A DNA stretch of 64,000 nucleotides. Origin: Elusimicrobiota bacterium. GTDB taxonomy: Bacteria; Elusimicrobiota; Elusimicrobia; UBA1565; UBA9628. The notes under the pieces were generated by a model. The model was not told the origin of the DNA and ran no database searches. It was given only the letters and a program-made list of their open reading frames with translations. Numbering within the stretch: the first letter of the stretch is position 1; each line of letters starts with the position of its first letter. The position numbers and the translations under genes are program-made. Positions 48,535 through 57,835 of this stretch are shown piece by piece. The stretch covers positions 124,001-188,000 of the forward strand of contig JACQAZ010000005.1 in assembly GCA_016194705.1 (NCBI GenBank), read 5' to 3'.

Positions 48535-50352
48535 CTAGGGCTTGAGCCTGGCTTCGAGCTCTTTGCCGTCCTTGAGGTTGTCCGGAAATTCGGCGGGATC
48601 TGTCGGGTTCTTGAGCGAATAGAGCCGGTCCAACACCTCGCGCGCCTTGTCCTTCTTGCCTGCGTCGATGTAGGCCTCGGCCAAAGACGGATAGTTGACC
48701 GCGTAGTCGGGAGAGAGCGCCAGGGCCTGCTCGAACTCGGCCAGGGCCTTCTTCTTGCTGCCGCCGACGAGCCCCGGCAATTGCGAGTAAAACTCGCCCA
48801 GGACATGGTGCGCCCCCCCGTACTTGGGATCGAGCTCGAGCACGGTCAGCATCTCCTTCTTGAGCGGGCCGATCATGAACAGCGAGTTCATGATCCCGCG
48901 CGCCTGGCCGCGCTTGCCCATCGTGACGCCGAGCCAAAAATGCGCGTCGGGGTCCCTGGGCTCGAGCGCGACCGACTGCCTGACGATGCCCTCGGCCCGC
49001 TCGAAGGCCTCGATCCGGTCCTTCTTCTTGCTGAGCTTCTCGCCCGCGCGCATCAGGCTTCGGCCCAGACGCCAAAGCACTTTGGGATTCTCAGGCTCTT
49101 CCTTTAATAAGGCCTCGAGCTTGGCGACGCTCTCATCGAGGTTCTTCCCTTGGTCGCGGTGAAAGTAAAGCTGGTCGATCGCCGCGAAGTCCTCGGAAGA
49201 CGCCGCTCGAGAGACGCAGGCCAAGCCCATCAGCAACCCCGCAAGAAGCAGCCGCTTGACGGCCAGGGCCGCCGCCTTCTTCGTCCAGAACGCCGCGCGC
49301 CTCATCGCGCCACCCCCCTTCGCGCCCGCGTCCTCAAGGCTCACGGGACAGGTCATCCTCTTTCGAATCGAGGGCTCGCTGGCCCCGCAAACGAATGCCG
49401 TAGGCACGCCCGCGGCTCGGGCCAGGCGTGAGAACTCGACGGGTGCCTTGCCGAAAAAGCTCGTCTTGTCGAGCCTACCCTCGCCTGTCAAAGCCGCCGA
49501 CGCGCCCGAAAGACGCCGACGAGCCCCGAGCTCTTCGAGGACGAAGGACGCGCCGGGAACGAGCTTCGCGTTCAAGAACGCCAGCAAGCCCGCGCCGAGA
49601 CCGCCGGCCGCCCCGGCTCCCGGACGCTTGGCGACATCGGCGCCCAGGTCTCGCTTCAAGATCATCGCGTAGCGTGTCAGGGCCTTCTCGAGCGTCCTGA
49701 CCTGGGCGCGGGTGGCGCCCTTCTGAGGGCCATAGGTGCGCGCCGAGCCCTTCGGTCCGAGCAGCGGGTTCGTGACGTCCGAGACGGCGATGACGCGCAC
49801 GCACCACAATCGCCTTTCGAGGCCCCCAAGATCGGCTCTCTCCAGCCGCAACAGCGCCTCGGCGTGAAGAGCGAGGTCGCGGCCGAAAGCGTCGAACAAT
49901 CGAGCGCCCAAGGCCTGCGCCATGCCGGCCCCGCCGTCGTTGGACGCGCTGCCGCCCATCCCGACGAGGATCGTGCGCGCCCCTTTCTTGAGCGCCGCGT
50001 CGATGAGCTGACCGGTGCCGAATGAGGTCGCTCGCAAGACGTCGCGCTTCTGGGGAGGGACCAAGGCCAGCCCCGAGGCTCTGGCCATCTCGACGACCGC
50101 GACCTTTCCCGGAAGCCAGGCGAAATGCGCCGTGCGGCGCTCGCAGAGAGGGCCCAGGACGGAAACGGGGACGAGCCTGCCGCCCTTGCAGGCTAGCAAG
50201 GCCTCGATCAGGCCGTCGCCGCCGTCGGAGATCGGCATCAGGTCGAGCTCGGCGTCGGGAAGGACCGACTTGACGCCGGCGGCCATCGCTCGGCAGGCTT
50301 CCAGAACGGATAGGCTGCCCTTGAACGCATTGGGGGCGATCAAGATCTTCAC
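48535..50352 (-). CDS. Glycerate kinase fused to a TPR domain
   Basis: A single 605-residue frame. Residues 1-350 are a GlxK-type glycerate 2-kinase: IAPNAFKGSLSVLEACRAMA, ISDGGDGLIEAL, GMGGSASNDGGAGMAQALGA, SDVTNPLLGP and GEGRLDKTSFFGKAP. Residues 350-385 are basic then hydrophobic (LLLAGLLMGLACVSRAA), resembling a signal peptide, and the rest is a TPR array (VALEPRDPDAHFWLG, ALAEFEQALALSPDYAVNYP). No stop separates the halves. Either it is a true fusion or the TPR part is also made from the in-frame ATG at 49305. Start is GTG 50352. Confidence 0.8.
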   Translation of the reverse strand: MKILIAPNAFKGSLSVLEACRAMAAGVKSVLPDAELDLMPISDGGDGLIEALLACKGGRLVPVSVLGPLCERRTAHFAWLPGKVAVVEMARASGLALVPPQKRDVLRATSFGTGQLIDAALKKGARTILVGMGGSASNDGGAGMAQALGARLFDAFGRDLALHAEALLRLERADLGGLERRLWCVRVIAVSDVTNPLLGPKGSARTYGPQKGATRAQVRTLEKALTRYAMILKRDLGADVAKRPGAGAAGGLGAGLLAFLNAKLVPGASFVLEELGARRRLSGASAALTGEGRLDKTSFFGKAPVEFSRLARAAGVPTAFVCGASEPSIRKRMTCPVSLEDAGAKGGGAMRRAAFWTKKAAALAVKRLLLAGLLMGLACVSRAASSEDFAAIDQLYFHRDQGKNLDESVAKLEALLKEEPENPKVLWRLGRSLMRAGEKLSKKKDRIEAFERAEGIVRQSVALEPRDPDAHFWLGVTMGKRGQARGIMNSLFMIGPLKKEMLTVLELDPKYGGAHHVLGEFYSQLPGLVGGSKKKALAEFEQALALSPDYAVNYPSLAEAYIDAGKKDKAREVLDRLYSLKNPTDPAEFPDNLKDGKELEARLKP

Positions 50353-50357
50353 GCCGT

Positions 50358-50388
50358 CAAAGAGTGAAAAGGGTGAAGGCCTGGCACC
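50358..50388 (-). repeat. Single arm of the CCTGGCACC repeat family
   Basis: These 31 bases match the right arm of the ftsA/ftsZ inverted repeat (23859-23889) at 29 positions. The copy sits between gdhA and the glycerate kinase start codon, without its inverted partner. Confidence 0.75.
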
Positions 50389-50394
50389 GTTCCG

Positions 50395-51711
50395 TTAAGG
50401 GAAGGTGCCGCGGATCTTAACGGCCTTGGCCAATCGGTTGAGGCCCACCATGAAAGCCGCAAGCCTCATGTCGACCCGCTCGCGCTGAGCCGTGCCGTAA
50501 ACGTCGCGGAAGGAGGCCACGATGATGTCCTGCAGCCGCGCGTTGATGTCTTTCTCGCTCCAAAAGTAGGACTGGATGTCCTGCACCCATTCGAAGTAAG
50601 AGACGGTCACGCCGCCCGCGTTGGCCAGGATGTCCGGAACGACCATGATCCCGCGCTCTTGCAGGATGCGGTCGGCCGCGTTGGAGGTCGGGCCGTTGGC
50701 GCCCTCGATGACGTACTTGGCCTTGATCCTCGGGGCGTTGACGTGGTTGATCGTGTTCTCCATCGCCGCGGGGATCAGGACGTCGCAGGGGACCTCGACG
50801 AACTGCTCGACCGGCACGTGTTCAGCTTTTGTATAGCCCGCGATGGTGTCGTGCTTGGAGCGGTAGGCCAGGACGTCGTCGACGTCGAGGCCCTTGCCGT
50901 CGTAGAGACCGCCGCCCACGTCCGAAATTCCCACGACCTTGCAGCCGTGCTCGGAGAACACCTTGGCGGCGTTCGAGCCCACGTTGCCAAAGCCCTGGAT
51001 CGCGATGGGCGCCTTGCGCAAGTCGAAGCCGCGCACGTTGGAGAGCTCGCGGGTCACGTAGAACACGCCGCGGCCCGTGGCCTCTTTGCGGCCCAAGGAA
51101 CCGCCGATGTCGAGCGGCTTGCCGGTCACGACGCCCGGGCAGGAGTAGCCGATCGTCATGGAGTAGGTGTCCATGATCCAGCCCATGATCTGCTCGTTGG
51201 TGTTCACGTCTGGAGCCGGGATGTCCTTGTCCGGGCCGATGATGATGGAGATCTCGGAGGTGTAGCGCCGCGTCATGCGTTCGATCTCGCCGATCGACAT
51301 CTTCTTGGGATCGCAGATGATGCCGCCCTTGGCGCCGCCGTAGGGCAGGTTGACGACCGCGCACTTCATGGTCATCCAGAAAGAGAGGGCCTTGACCTCG
51401 TCGAGCGAGACCTGCGGGTGGTACCGGATGCCGCCCTTGGCGGGTCCGCGGTCGAGATTGTGCTGGATGCGGTAACCCTCGAACACCTTCATGGTCCCGT
51501 CGTCCATCCTGACCGGCACGGCGACGGTCAGGATTCTTTTGCAGTGGCGCAGACGCTCGAGCACCATGGGATCCATATGCATCTTCTCGCCGGCGCGGTC
51601 GAGCTGCTCCATGGCCTGGTGCCACGGATTGGACTCCGAAGCCTCCACTCGCTCGGGATGCTTCTCAGGAGCCTTCACGGCCGCCTTCGCGTGGGTCGTC
51701 TTGGTTTCCAT
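50395..51711 (-). CDS. gdhA: Glutamate dehydrogenase (Glu/Leu/Phe/Val dehydrogenase family)
   Basis: A 438-residue NAD(P)-dependent enzyme interconverting glutamate and 2-oxoglutarate plus ammonia. RGPAKGGIRYHP-type residues, the catalytic-lysine motif LPYGGAKGGIICDP (about 123-136), VTGKPLDIGGSLGRKEATGR and the Rossmann loop IQGFGNVGSNAAK (about 238-250) are present. The first 25 residues (Lys/Glu-rich) precede the catalytic domain. The ATG is preceded by GAGGAAT. TAGAAT and TATAGT hexamers lie about 45 bases further upstream. Confidence 0.95.
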   Translation of the reverse strand: METKTTHAKAAVKAPEKHPERVEASESNPWHQAMEQLDRAGEKMHMDPMVLERLRHCKRILTVAVPVRMDDGTMKVFEGYRIQHNLDRGPAKGGIRYHPQVSLDEVKALSFWMTMKCAVVNLPYGGAKGGIICDPKKMSIGEIERMTRRYTSEISIIIGPDKDIPAPDVNTNEQIMGWIMDTYSMTIGYSCPGVVTGKPLDIGGSLGRKEATGRGVFYVTRELSNVRGFDLRKAPIAIQGFGNVGSNAAKVFSEHGCKVVGISDVGGGLYDGKGLDVDDVLAYRSKHDTIAGYTKAEHVPVEQFVEVPCDVLIPAAMENTINHVNAPRIKAKYVIEGANGPTSNAADRILQERGIMVVPDILANAGGVTVSYFEWVQDIQSYFWSEKDINARLQDIIVASFRDVYGTAQRERVDMRLAAFMVGLNRLAKAVKIRGTFP

Positions 51712-51817
51712 GGGGATTCCTCATCGTGGCGCGGACAACGTCCAGTTCCCGGATTCTACTATATATCGCGGCCGCAATCTTAACGGGGCCGCCGGCGAAA
51801 TGATAACATGCACCGCA

Positions 51818-52273
51818 ATGCAGGAACGCAGCAAATGGGCGTTTTGGATCATGGTCTCCGCGGCGCTGCTCATCGTGTGCGTGCCCTCGGCCGTGCTGCT
51901 CGACGCGGTGCGCCGCTATGAGAGGTTCCTTGAGGGCTTCGAGGCCAGCCCCCTGCGGCCGGTGCGGATGCGAGGGACGCCCCACCGCGAAGGCCGGGGG
52001 GCCGACGTGGAGTCGAAGCTCGAGTTCGTCGATTTCCGGCTGAGCTCGCCCAAAGCGGCGAAGGTCTCCTTGGTCGGCGACTTCAACGCGTGGAAGGCCG
52101 GCACCTTGCCCATGGCCAAGATGCCCGGAGGCTCCTGGGAGCTGACCTTGCCGCTTCCGCCGGGGCGGTACCGCTACCGGTTCGTCGTCGACGATGAGGA
52201 GATCCTCGATCCGGAGGGCAAAGAAACGGACGAGGTCTCCGGGAAATCGGCTTCGGTGAGGATGATCCCTTGA
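51818..52273 (+). CDS. Membrane-anchored glycogen-binding-domain (CBM48/AMPK1) protein
   Basis: A 151-residue protein with an N-terminal membrane helix (about residues 8-29) and an isoamylase-N/AMPK-beta type carbohydrate-binding domain: KVSLVGDFNAWKAGTLPMAK followed by WELTLPLPPGRYRYRFVVDD (about 79-125). The aromatic residues that stack on sugar rings are present. It overlaps the next gene by four bases, a glycosidase-like gene, so they likely work together. TAACAT is eight bases before ATG; an in-frame ATG at 51800 is less likely. Confidence 0.82.
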   Translation: MQERSKWAFWIMVSAALLIVCVPSAVLLDAVRRYERFLEGFEASPLRPVRMRGTPHREGRGADVESKLEFVDFRLSSPKAAKVSLVGDFNAWKAGTLPMAKMPGGSWELTLPLPPGRYRYRFVVDDEEILDPEGKETDEVSGKSASVRMIP

Positions 52274-54095
52274 CTGGATCCAAGGCGAGGGCAAGTCTGT
52301 TGATTCTCGTCATGGCCCTCGTCCTAGGCTTGGCAAAGCCAAGCCTAGGACTGTTTGGATCAAATCACAAGATCACTATCCTCTGGATCCCGGCCGAGTC
52401 GTTCGACAAGTGGAACGAGCTCGATGAAATTCTCGAAAATTACAAGGACCTCAGGTTCACCATCGCCGTCGCGCCGGAGGACGTCCCGGCGGACGCCGCG
52501 AAGAAGCTCTCCGCCTGGAGCGCCGCGGGCCGCCTCGAACTCGCGCTGCGGCTCCCGGGGATCCCATCCTGCCGCTCATCGCCGCGCACCCCGCCGCTCC
52601 CCGCCCGCAGGACGTCCTCGACCGGCTGACGATCGAGCGCGAAGCCTTCCGAAGGCTCTTCGGGGCTCCGCCCGCGGGATTCTCCGCCGGAGGCGGAGCG
52701 GTGAGCCCGGCGCTGTTCTACGCCTTCAACTCGCTTGCTTTGAGCTGGGCGGCCTGCGGCGATTACGCCGCAAGCTCGGCGACGTGGGCGGCGGCCGGCC
52801 CGACCATTTTGGTCCCCTTCAAGGGCATCCAGACCTTGGGCCGTGAGCTCCAGCCGGCCGACCTCGCGCTGCCGGACGATCCGACGGCCGGCGCGCTGGC
52901 CGTCGACGAGGCAGACGGCCTCGTTCCCGAAGGCTCCTGGCTGAGGCTGCTCAGGGCCTTATCCGCCAAGCGCCCGAGCGCTGCTTGGACGACCGTGTCC
53001 GGGGCCGTCGGGGAACGACGCGACAGAGGACGCGCAGCCGCGGCCACCGCCAAGACCTGGCCCACCTGGGCGGGAGGCACGACGCTGTGGACCTCGCGCG
53101 GCGCTTCGCGCAGGGCCTGGAAACTCTACGGCGAGGCCGCGGCGGCTCTGGCGCGCTACCAGAACTCCGGGGCGGCGAACTTAAAGAACCTGGAAGACGC
53201 GACCGCGGAGCTCTACTCGGCCCAATCGGGACGCTACTATCGCCTTCTATCGCAGCTGGGGCCCGAGCGCGCCGCCGCCGACAGGGAGCTGCGCGACCGC
53301 CTCGTCGCAGTCTACCGCAAGACGCGCCAGACCCCGCCGGAGGGGCTCTTCATCTCGCTCCTGGCCGAGGGCGGCCCGCGCTCAGGCGAGGACGACGAGA
53401 CCGAAGCCGGTTCGACCGACATCCACTACGCGCAGGGCGACTCATGGCTCTCCTTCGACAATCCCCCGGGCTCGCTGGCCCGCGCTCCGGAAGGAGCTGA
53501 TCCCCTCCCCGATGGGGCTCCGCAGGCGGAACTCTGGAGGATCAAGGGCCTGCGGGTCGAGTGGGACTCAGCGGGGCTGACTTTCATCTATCGCCTGGCC
53601 AGGCTCGCGGCCCCCGACGGAGGTGCCGACCTGGGACAGGTCATGCTCGACACCTACATCGACCTCAATCACACGGCCGGAGCCGGCTCGGTCCCGCTGC
53701 TGCCGGGGCGTCCGGGAGCGCTGGCGGCGCGCGACGCGTGGGAATACGCTCTGACCCTTTCCGCCGCGGGAGCGTACCTCTATCGCTCCAATCCGCTCGG
53801 CTCTCCGCTGCAGGAGGCGAAGCTCGCGATGAGCACCGACCCCCAGAAAGGCGAGATCCGTGTGAGCGTCCCGAGCACGCTCGTCAAAGGCAACCCCCTG
53901 CGCTGGGGCTATGCGGTCCTGGCCCTGGCCGCCGACCGCGACACCTTGGTCAGGCCCCCCCCGAGACCGGCCGTTGATCCGAAGCGCGGCGCGATCCTTG
54001 GGCTGCTCGCGCCGCTGGAACAGCAGAAGGGGGTCTCTTCCGACCCGGCGCGTCCGCGCCTGGGCGCGGTCCGGATGCCGGCCGGCCCGTTATAG
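52270..54095 (+). pseudogene. GH57/glucodextranase-C-like gene with a one-base frameshift
   Basis: The first frame (52270 on) has a signal peptide and ITILWIPAESFDKWNELDEI, then runs into a stop at 52627-52629. Shifting frame at GGGG (52557-52560) restores a continuous sequence: GDPILPLIAAHPAAP, then RLTIEREAFRRLFG, then AVSPALFYAFNS to the stop at 54093-54095, about 608 residues in all. The N-terminal part resembles GH57-type deacetylase/amylase barrels, and the C-terminal DTYIDLNHTAGAGSVPLLPG matches glucodextranase C-terminal binding modules. One missing G (error, real mutation or slippage) would explain the break. Confidence 0.75.
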
Positions 54096-55496
54096 CCCGC
54101 CATAGCGGCCGTGGAAGGTCACCTTCCGCGTGATGGTCTCGGTGTTCCCGCTCGAGTCGCGCACCGAGATCGAGATGATGTTGGGCCCGTCGTTGAGCTT
54201 GATCTCGACCGAGAAATTGCCGTTCTCGTCCTGGCGCCCCGGCTTGCCGTTGACGCTGACGCTGAGGTTGTCGGAGGTCACGCGGCCGACGATCCGGTAC
54301 ATGTCGTTGACGACGTCCTCGTCCCCGGAGGGCTTCGAGACCAGCAGCGAGGATTTGAGGTCGGTCTTTAGGGCCTTGAGCTGCCGGCCCAGGCCGACCG
54401 AGTAAAGCCGCGGCGAGGAGAAGGCCTGCTCGGTGCCCAGCAGGTCGATGAGCGCGATGCGAAACCAATAGATGCCCGACGGGATATTCTCATATGCGAG
54501 ATCGATCCGGCTGTCCGCCTCGAAGACCTTGTCGAAGATGACTTTGTCGAACTGGCGCGCGCGCGAGGCCTGGAGGCGGTAGCCCGAGATCGGCAGACCG
54601 ATGCTCAGGCCGGAGACCTCCGCCTTGAGGTTGTTGGCGTCGGCGGCGTTGTTGACGTCGTCGGCCGCGGCCCCCGTCGGGAGTTCGGCCCCTGAGGCGA
54701 CTTTCAGGCGCGACTGTCCGGCGACGGTCTCGCCGTTGAAGTCGGCGGCGCGGGCCTCGAACTCGGGCAGGTCCGCGATCTTCGTGGGAGCCGTCGGGGC
54801 CAAGCCCAGCTTGACCTCGCTGGCCATTCCCGCCTTGACGTCGACGCTCTTGCCCTGCCCCTCGACGGCGGCCAGGCCGGTGTAGACCTCGACCAAGGTG
54901 CTCAGGTCCTGGCGGACGCGCGCCGAGTACTGCGTGTCCTGGGTCTTGGGCGTGATGCGAGCCGAGACCGTCACGACCTTCGAGCGGCCGACGAAGAGCC
55001 CGCCGGTCTTGAGCTCCACGTCGTAGTCTTCATGCATCGGCTTGATGATGGCCAAGGAATTCGGGTCGAGGCTCAGCAGATCCGCGTTGAGGAATTTCAC
55101 CTTGGCCTTCGAGGCGTCCAAGGTTCTCACGGAATCGCCCCGAAAGAGCTCCATCTCCTCCTTGGCCCCCTTCCAGTCCGCGGTCTCCTTGCGGCGGAAG
55201 AGCACGCGGTTGACCATGTAGATCAGGTGCGCGGCCCGGAGGTTTTCCTTGATCAGCTGGATGGGGACCCTCAGGACCATTCCCGGCAGGGCCACGGTCG
55301 GGTCCGAGGACGGGAGCCGGTTGTAGCGGAGGATTTGGTCCCACTTCGACGGGTCCTTGAGGTAGGTGTTGGCGATGCCCCACAATGTGTCGCCCTGTCG
55401 GACGACGACGTTCTGGAAGACCACCTCGGCGGCGCCCCCCCCTCCCGCGCCCGCCGAGGGACAGGCCAGGAAAAGCGAGAGAATCAGGCCTCTCAT
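54090..55496 (-). CDS. Secreted LysM/FecR-like domain protein
   Basis: A 468-residue exported protein. The signal peptide MRGLILSLFLACPSAGAG starts at 55496, six bases after TACACT on the minus strand; ATGs at 55511 and 55520 are alternatives. LysM spans about residues 30-80 (VRQGDTLWGIANTYLKDPSK, LPGMVLRVP) and binds peptidoglycan. A FecR-like segment follows (ELFRGDSVRTLDASKAKVKF), and the C-terminal 70 residues form an Ig/Big-like domain (VTSDNLSVSVNGKPG, GPNIISISVRDSSGN). LysM plus FecR proteins are common in Elusimicrobiota and related phyla. Convergent with the previous gene. Confidence 0.82.
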   Translation of the reverse strand: MRGLILSLFLACPSAGAGGGGAAEVVFQNVVVRQGDTLWGIANTYLKDPSKWDQILRYNRLPSSDPTVALPGMVLRVPIQLIKENLRAAHLIYMVNRVLFRRKETADWKGAKEEMELFRGDSVRTLDASKAKVKFLNADLLSLDPNSLAIIKPMHEDYDVELKTGGLFVGRSKVVTVSARITPKTQDTQYSARVRQDLSTLVEVYTGLAAVEGQGKSVDVKAGMASEVKLGLAPTAPTKIADLPEFEARAADFNGETVAGQSRLKVASGAELPTGAAADDVNNAADANNLKAEVSGLSIGLPISGYRLQASRARQFDKVIFDKVFEADSRIDLAYENIPSGIYWFRIALIDLLGTEQAFSSPRLYSVGLGRQLKALKTDLKSSLLVSKPSGDEDVVNDMYRIVGRVTSDNLSVSVNGKPGRQDENGNFSVEIKLNDGPNIISISVRDSSGNTETITRKVTFHGRYGGL

Positions 55497-55546
55497 GCCC
55501 ACAGTGTACATCTTAGGCATCAAATCGGCCTCAAGTGGCCAGGGGC

Positions 55547-57706
55547 CTAGGCCACGCCCTCCGGAAGCATGACCTTCCCTTCCTTGTCCAGGCACAGGTT
55601 CTTCGGGAGGGTGAAGATGAACCGCGAGCCCTTGCCGATCTGAGATTCGACCCAGATGCGTCCCAGATGCGCCTCCACGAAAAATCGCGCGATCGTGAGC
55701 CCCAGTCCTGTGCCGCCCTTGCGCTGACCGGTCACCTGCTCGAACTTCTGGAAGATGCGCTCGAGGTACTCCGGCGGGATGCCCTCGCCGGTATCCTCGA
55801 CGCAGCACCTGAGCCCCCCCTCCTCGTCCTGGATCGAGACGGTGATCGTGCCCCCCTCGGGCGTGTACTTGATCGCGTTGCCGATGAGGTTCGTGAAGAC
55901 CCGCTCGATAAGGTCGGGGTCGACGTCGATGGTGAACTCCTCGGTCGCCGCGAGCTTCATGGAGACTTTGCGGCCCGCGGCGAGCGATTCGAGGATCGAG
56001 ATCGAGCGGCCCGCGATGCCGGCCACGGAGACGTTCTTCAAGCCCAGGCGGATGCGGTCCGACTCCATCTTGGCGATGTCGAGGATGTTGTTGACCATGC
56101 TCATGAGCCTGGAGGTCGAGCGCTTGACCGAGGAGACGATGTTGTGCTGGTCCGGGTTGAGCACGCCGGCCGTGCCCTTCATCAGAACGTCGAGGAAGCC
56201 CATCGCCGAGCCCAGAGGATTGCGCAGGTCGTGCGTGACGTAGTGAAGGAACTCCTCCTTCATCTTGTCGAGCTCGCGCTCGAGGGTGACGTCGCGCAGG
56301 GCCACGACGACTCCGAGATGGGAGCCGCGCCCGGGGGAAACGACCTGGTAGCCGCTGACGCGCACATACTTGTGGGTCTGCTCGGTGGAGAGATCGACGT
56401 CCTTGAAGGCGTCGGGCTTGGGCGCCTGATCGGCCCTGACGACCGCGTCGCGCAGGGGAGATTCCGGGAAGACCTCGGCGATCATGCGCCCCTCGAAGGC
56501 GAGATCGGCCGCGGCGCCGAACATCTCGAGGCACTTGCGGTTGATCAGCTGGAGCCTTCCCTCCTTGTCGGTCATCAGGATGCCGTCGTTGATCGAGTAC
56601 ATGATCGCCGCGGTCTTGCGCTGCTCGGCGATCAGGCGGTCGATCTGCAGGACCGAGTAAGACCTCAATTGGGCGGTCATCCGGTTGAAGGTCTCGGCCA
56701 GGTCCTGGAGTTCGTCGCGCGTGTCGATCTGGACGCTGGTGATGAACTCTCCCCGCGAGACCGCCTCGGCGGCGCGCGTCAGGGCGAACAGCGGCTCGGT
56801 CAGGCGCCGCGCGAAGAGGATGGCGCCCAGGATCGCGACGACGACCGCGCCCACGACCATGCCTATGGCCGTGCGCTTCATGCGGTTGGCGGCCTGGTAG
56901 GCCTCGTCGCGCGACTGAAGGATGATGACGGCGTTGCCGATGGCCTTGGTCGGGGCATAGGCCCCCAACCAGGGACGCTTGGTCGGGCCCAAGAACTCGC
57001 TCGAGCCCACGCTGTTGGAACCCAGTGCGGAGCGCACGATCGCCCATTGCGGGAAGGTCGAGATCTGGATCGCAGTGAGGCTCTGCTTTTGAAACAACAG
57101 CGGCTTGCCCTCCGAGTCGATGAGCACCGCGAACCCAGTCCCGCCGACGCGCTCGGAACCGATCCGGGCCTCGAGGCTGCGCAGCGAGACGACCACGCGC
57201 GCCAAGACCATCTTGTTCATCGGATAGTAGATGATCAGGGAGGGAATCTCGCCCGAGCGCGAGACATCAAGCGAGCGCTTCCCGTTCTCTATGAAGCGCT
57301 CGAACCCGCTTTCTCCGTGATGGGAGGTCAGGGCCTGCTCGGTGCTGAGGTCCGGATTGAAGACCTTGAGCAGCTCCTGGCCCTGAGCGTTGACCATGGC
57401 GATCTCGACGATGTCGGCGTGCGTCTCGATGAGACTGCGCAGGAGCTGCTGCTTCTCCGGCCAGTCCAATTTCGTCTGCAGGGACGCCAAGGCGAAGGTG
57501 ATCTTCTCGTTCGAGACCTTGAAGTAGTCGTCGACCTCCTCGGCGAGCTTCTCGGCGAGCTTGGTGTGGAGCTCGAGGACGGCGTCCTGTATCCCTCCGC
57601 GGCTGATGTTGGTCAGCTGAAAGCCCAAAAAAACGACGGGGATGAGGGCGACCGCCCCCATCACGGACATGAACTTGCGGAATAGGCCCGAACGCAGCCA
57701 GCGCAT
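55547..57706 (-). CDS. Sensor histidine kinase (Cache, HAMP, PAS, HisKA, HATPase)
   Basis: A 719-residue membrane kinase: TM1 (about 12-32), a periplasmic Cache-like domain (35-285), TM2 (about 288-308), HAMP (RLTEPLFALTRAAEAVSRGE), a PAS domain (about 378-490, DGILMTDKEGRLQLINRKC), HisKA with the phospho-acceptor His in YVTHDLRNPLGSAM, and HATPase_c with N box LIGNAIKYTPEGG, G1 DTGEGIPP and G2 GTGLGLTIA. No response regulator is adjacent, so the partner is elsewhere. A good promoter lies at 57719-57747. Confidence 0.94.
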   Translation of the reverse strand: MRWLRSGLFRKFMSVMGAVALIPVVFLGFQLTNISRGGIQDAVLELHTKLAEKLAEEVDDYFKVSNEKITFALASLQTKLDWPEKQQLLRSLIETHADIVEIAMVNAQGQELLKVFNPDLSTEQALTSHHGESGFERFIENGKRSLDVSRSGEIPSLIIYYPMNKMVLARVVVSLRSLEARIGSERVGGTGFAVLIDSEGKPLLFQKQSLTAIQISTFPQWAIVRSALGSNSVGSSEFLGPTKRPWLGAYAPTKAIGNAVIILQSRDEAYQAANRMKRTAIGMVVGAVVVAILGAILFARRLTEPLFALTRAAEAVSRGEFITSVQIDTRDELQDLAETFNRMTAQLRSYSVLQIDRLIAEQRKTAAIMYSINDGILMTDKEGRLQLINRKCLEMFGAAADLAFEGRMIAEVFPESPLRDAVVRADQAPKPDAFKDVDLSTEQTHKYVRVSGYQVVSPGRGSHLGVVVALRDVTLERELDKMKEEFLHYVTHDLRNPLGSAMGFLDVLMKGTAGVLNPDQHNIVSSVKRSTSRLMSMVNNILDIAKMESDRIRLGLKNVSVAGIAGRSISILESLAAGRKVSMKLAATEEFTIDVDPDLIERVFTNLIGNAIKYTPEGGTITVSIQDEEGGLRCCVEDTGEGIPPEYLERIFQKFEQVTGQRKGGTGLGLTIARFFVEAHLGRIWVESQIGKGSRFIFTLPKNLCLDKEGKVMLPEGVA

Positions 57707-57718
57707 ATCGCACTTCTA

Positions 57719-57747
57719 AGGATAGGGCAAGAATCCCGGGGTGTCAA
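57719..57747 (-). promoter_or_regulatory. Sigma-70 promoter of the histidine kinase
   Basis: On the minus strand TTGACA (57747-57742), 17 bases, TATCCT (57724-57719). The predicted +1 (about 57712) is six bases before the ATG at 57706. Confidence 0.75.
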
Positions 57748-57835
57748 TACCGGTTAAAGGACGGTAAAGACTCTCGTTTTTTCAATGCCTGGACAGCAAA
57801 AAATAGGGCGCGGCCGGACGACGCCTATTTGAGCT

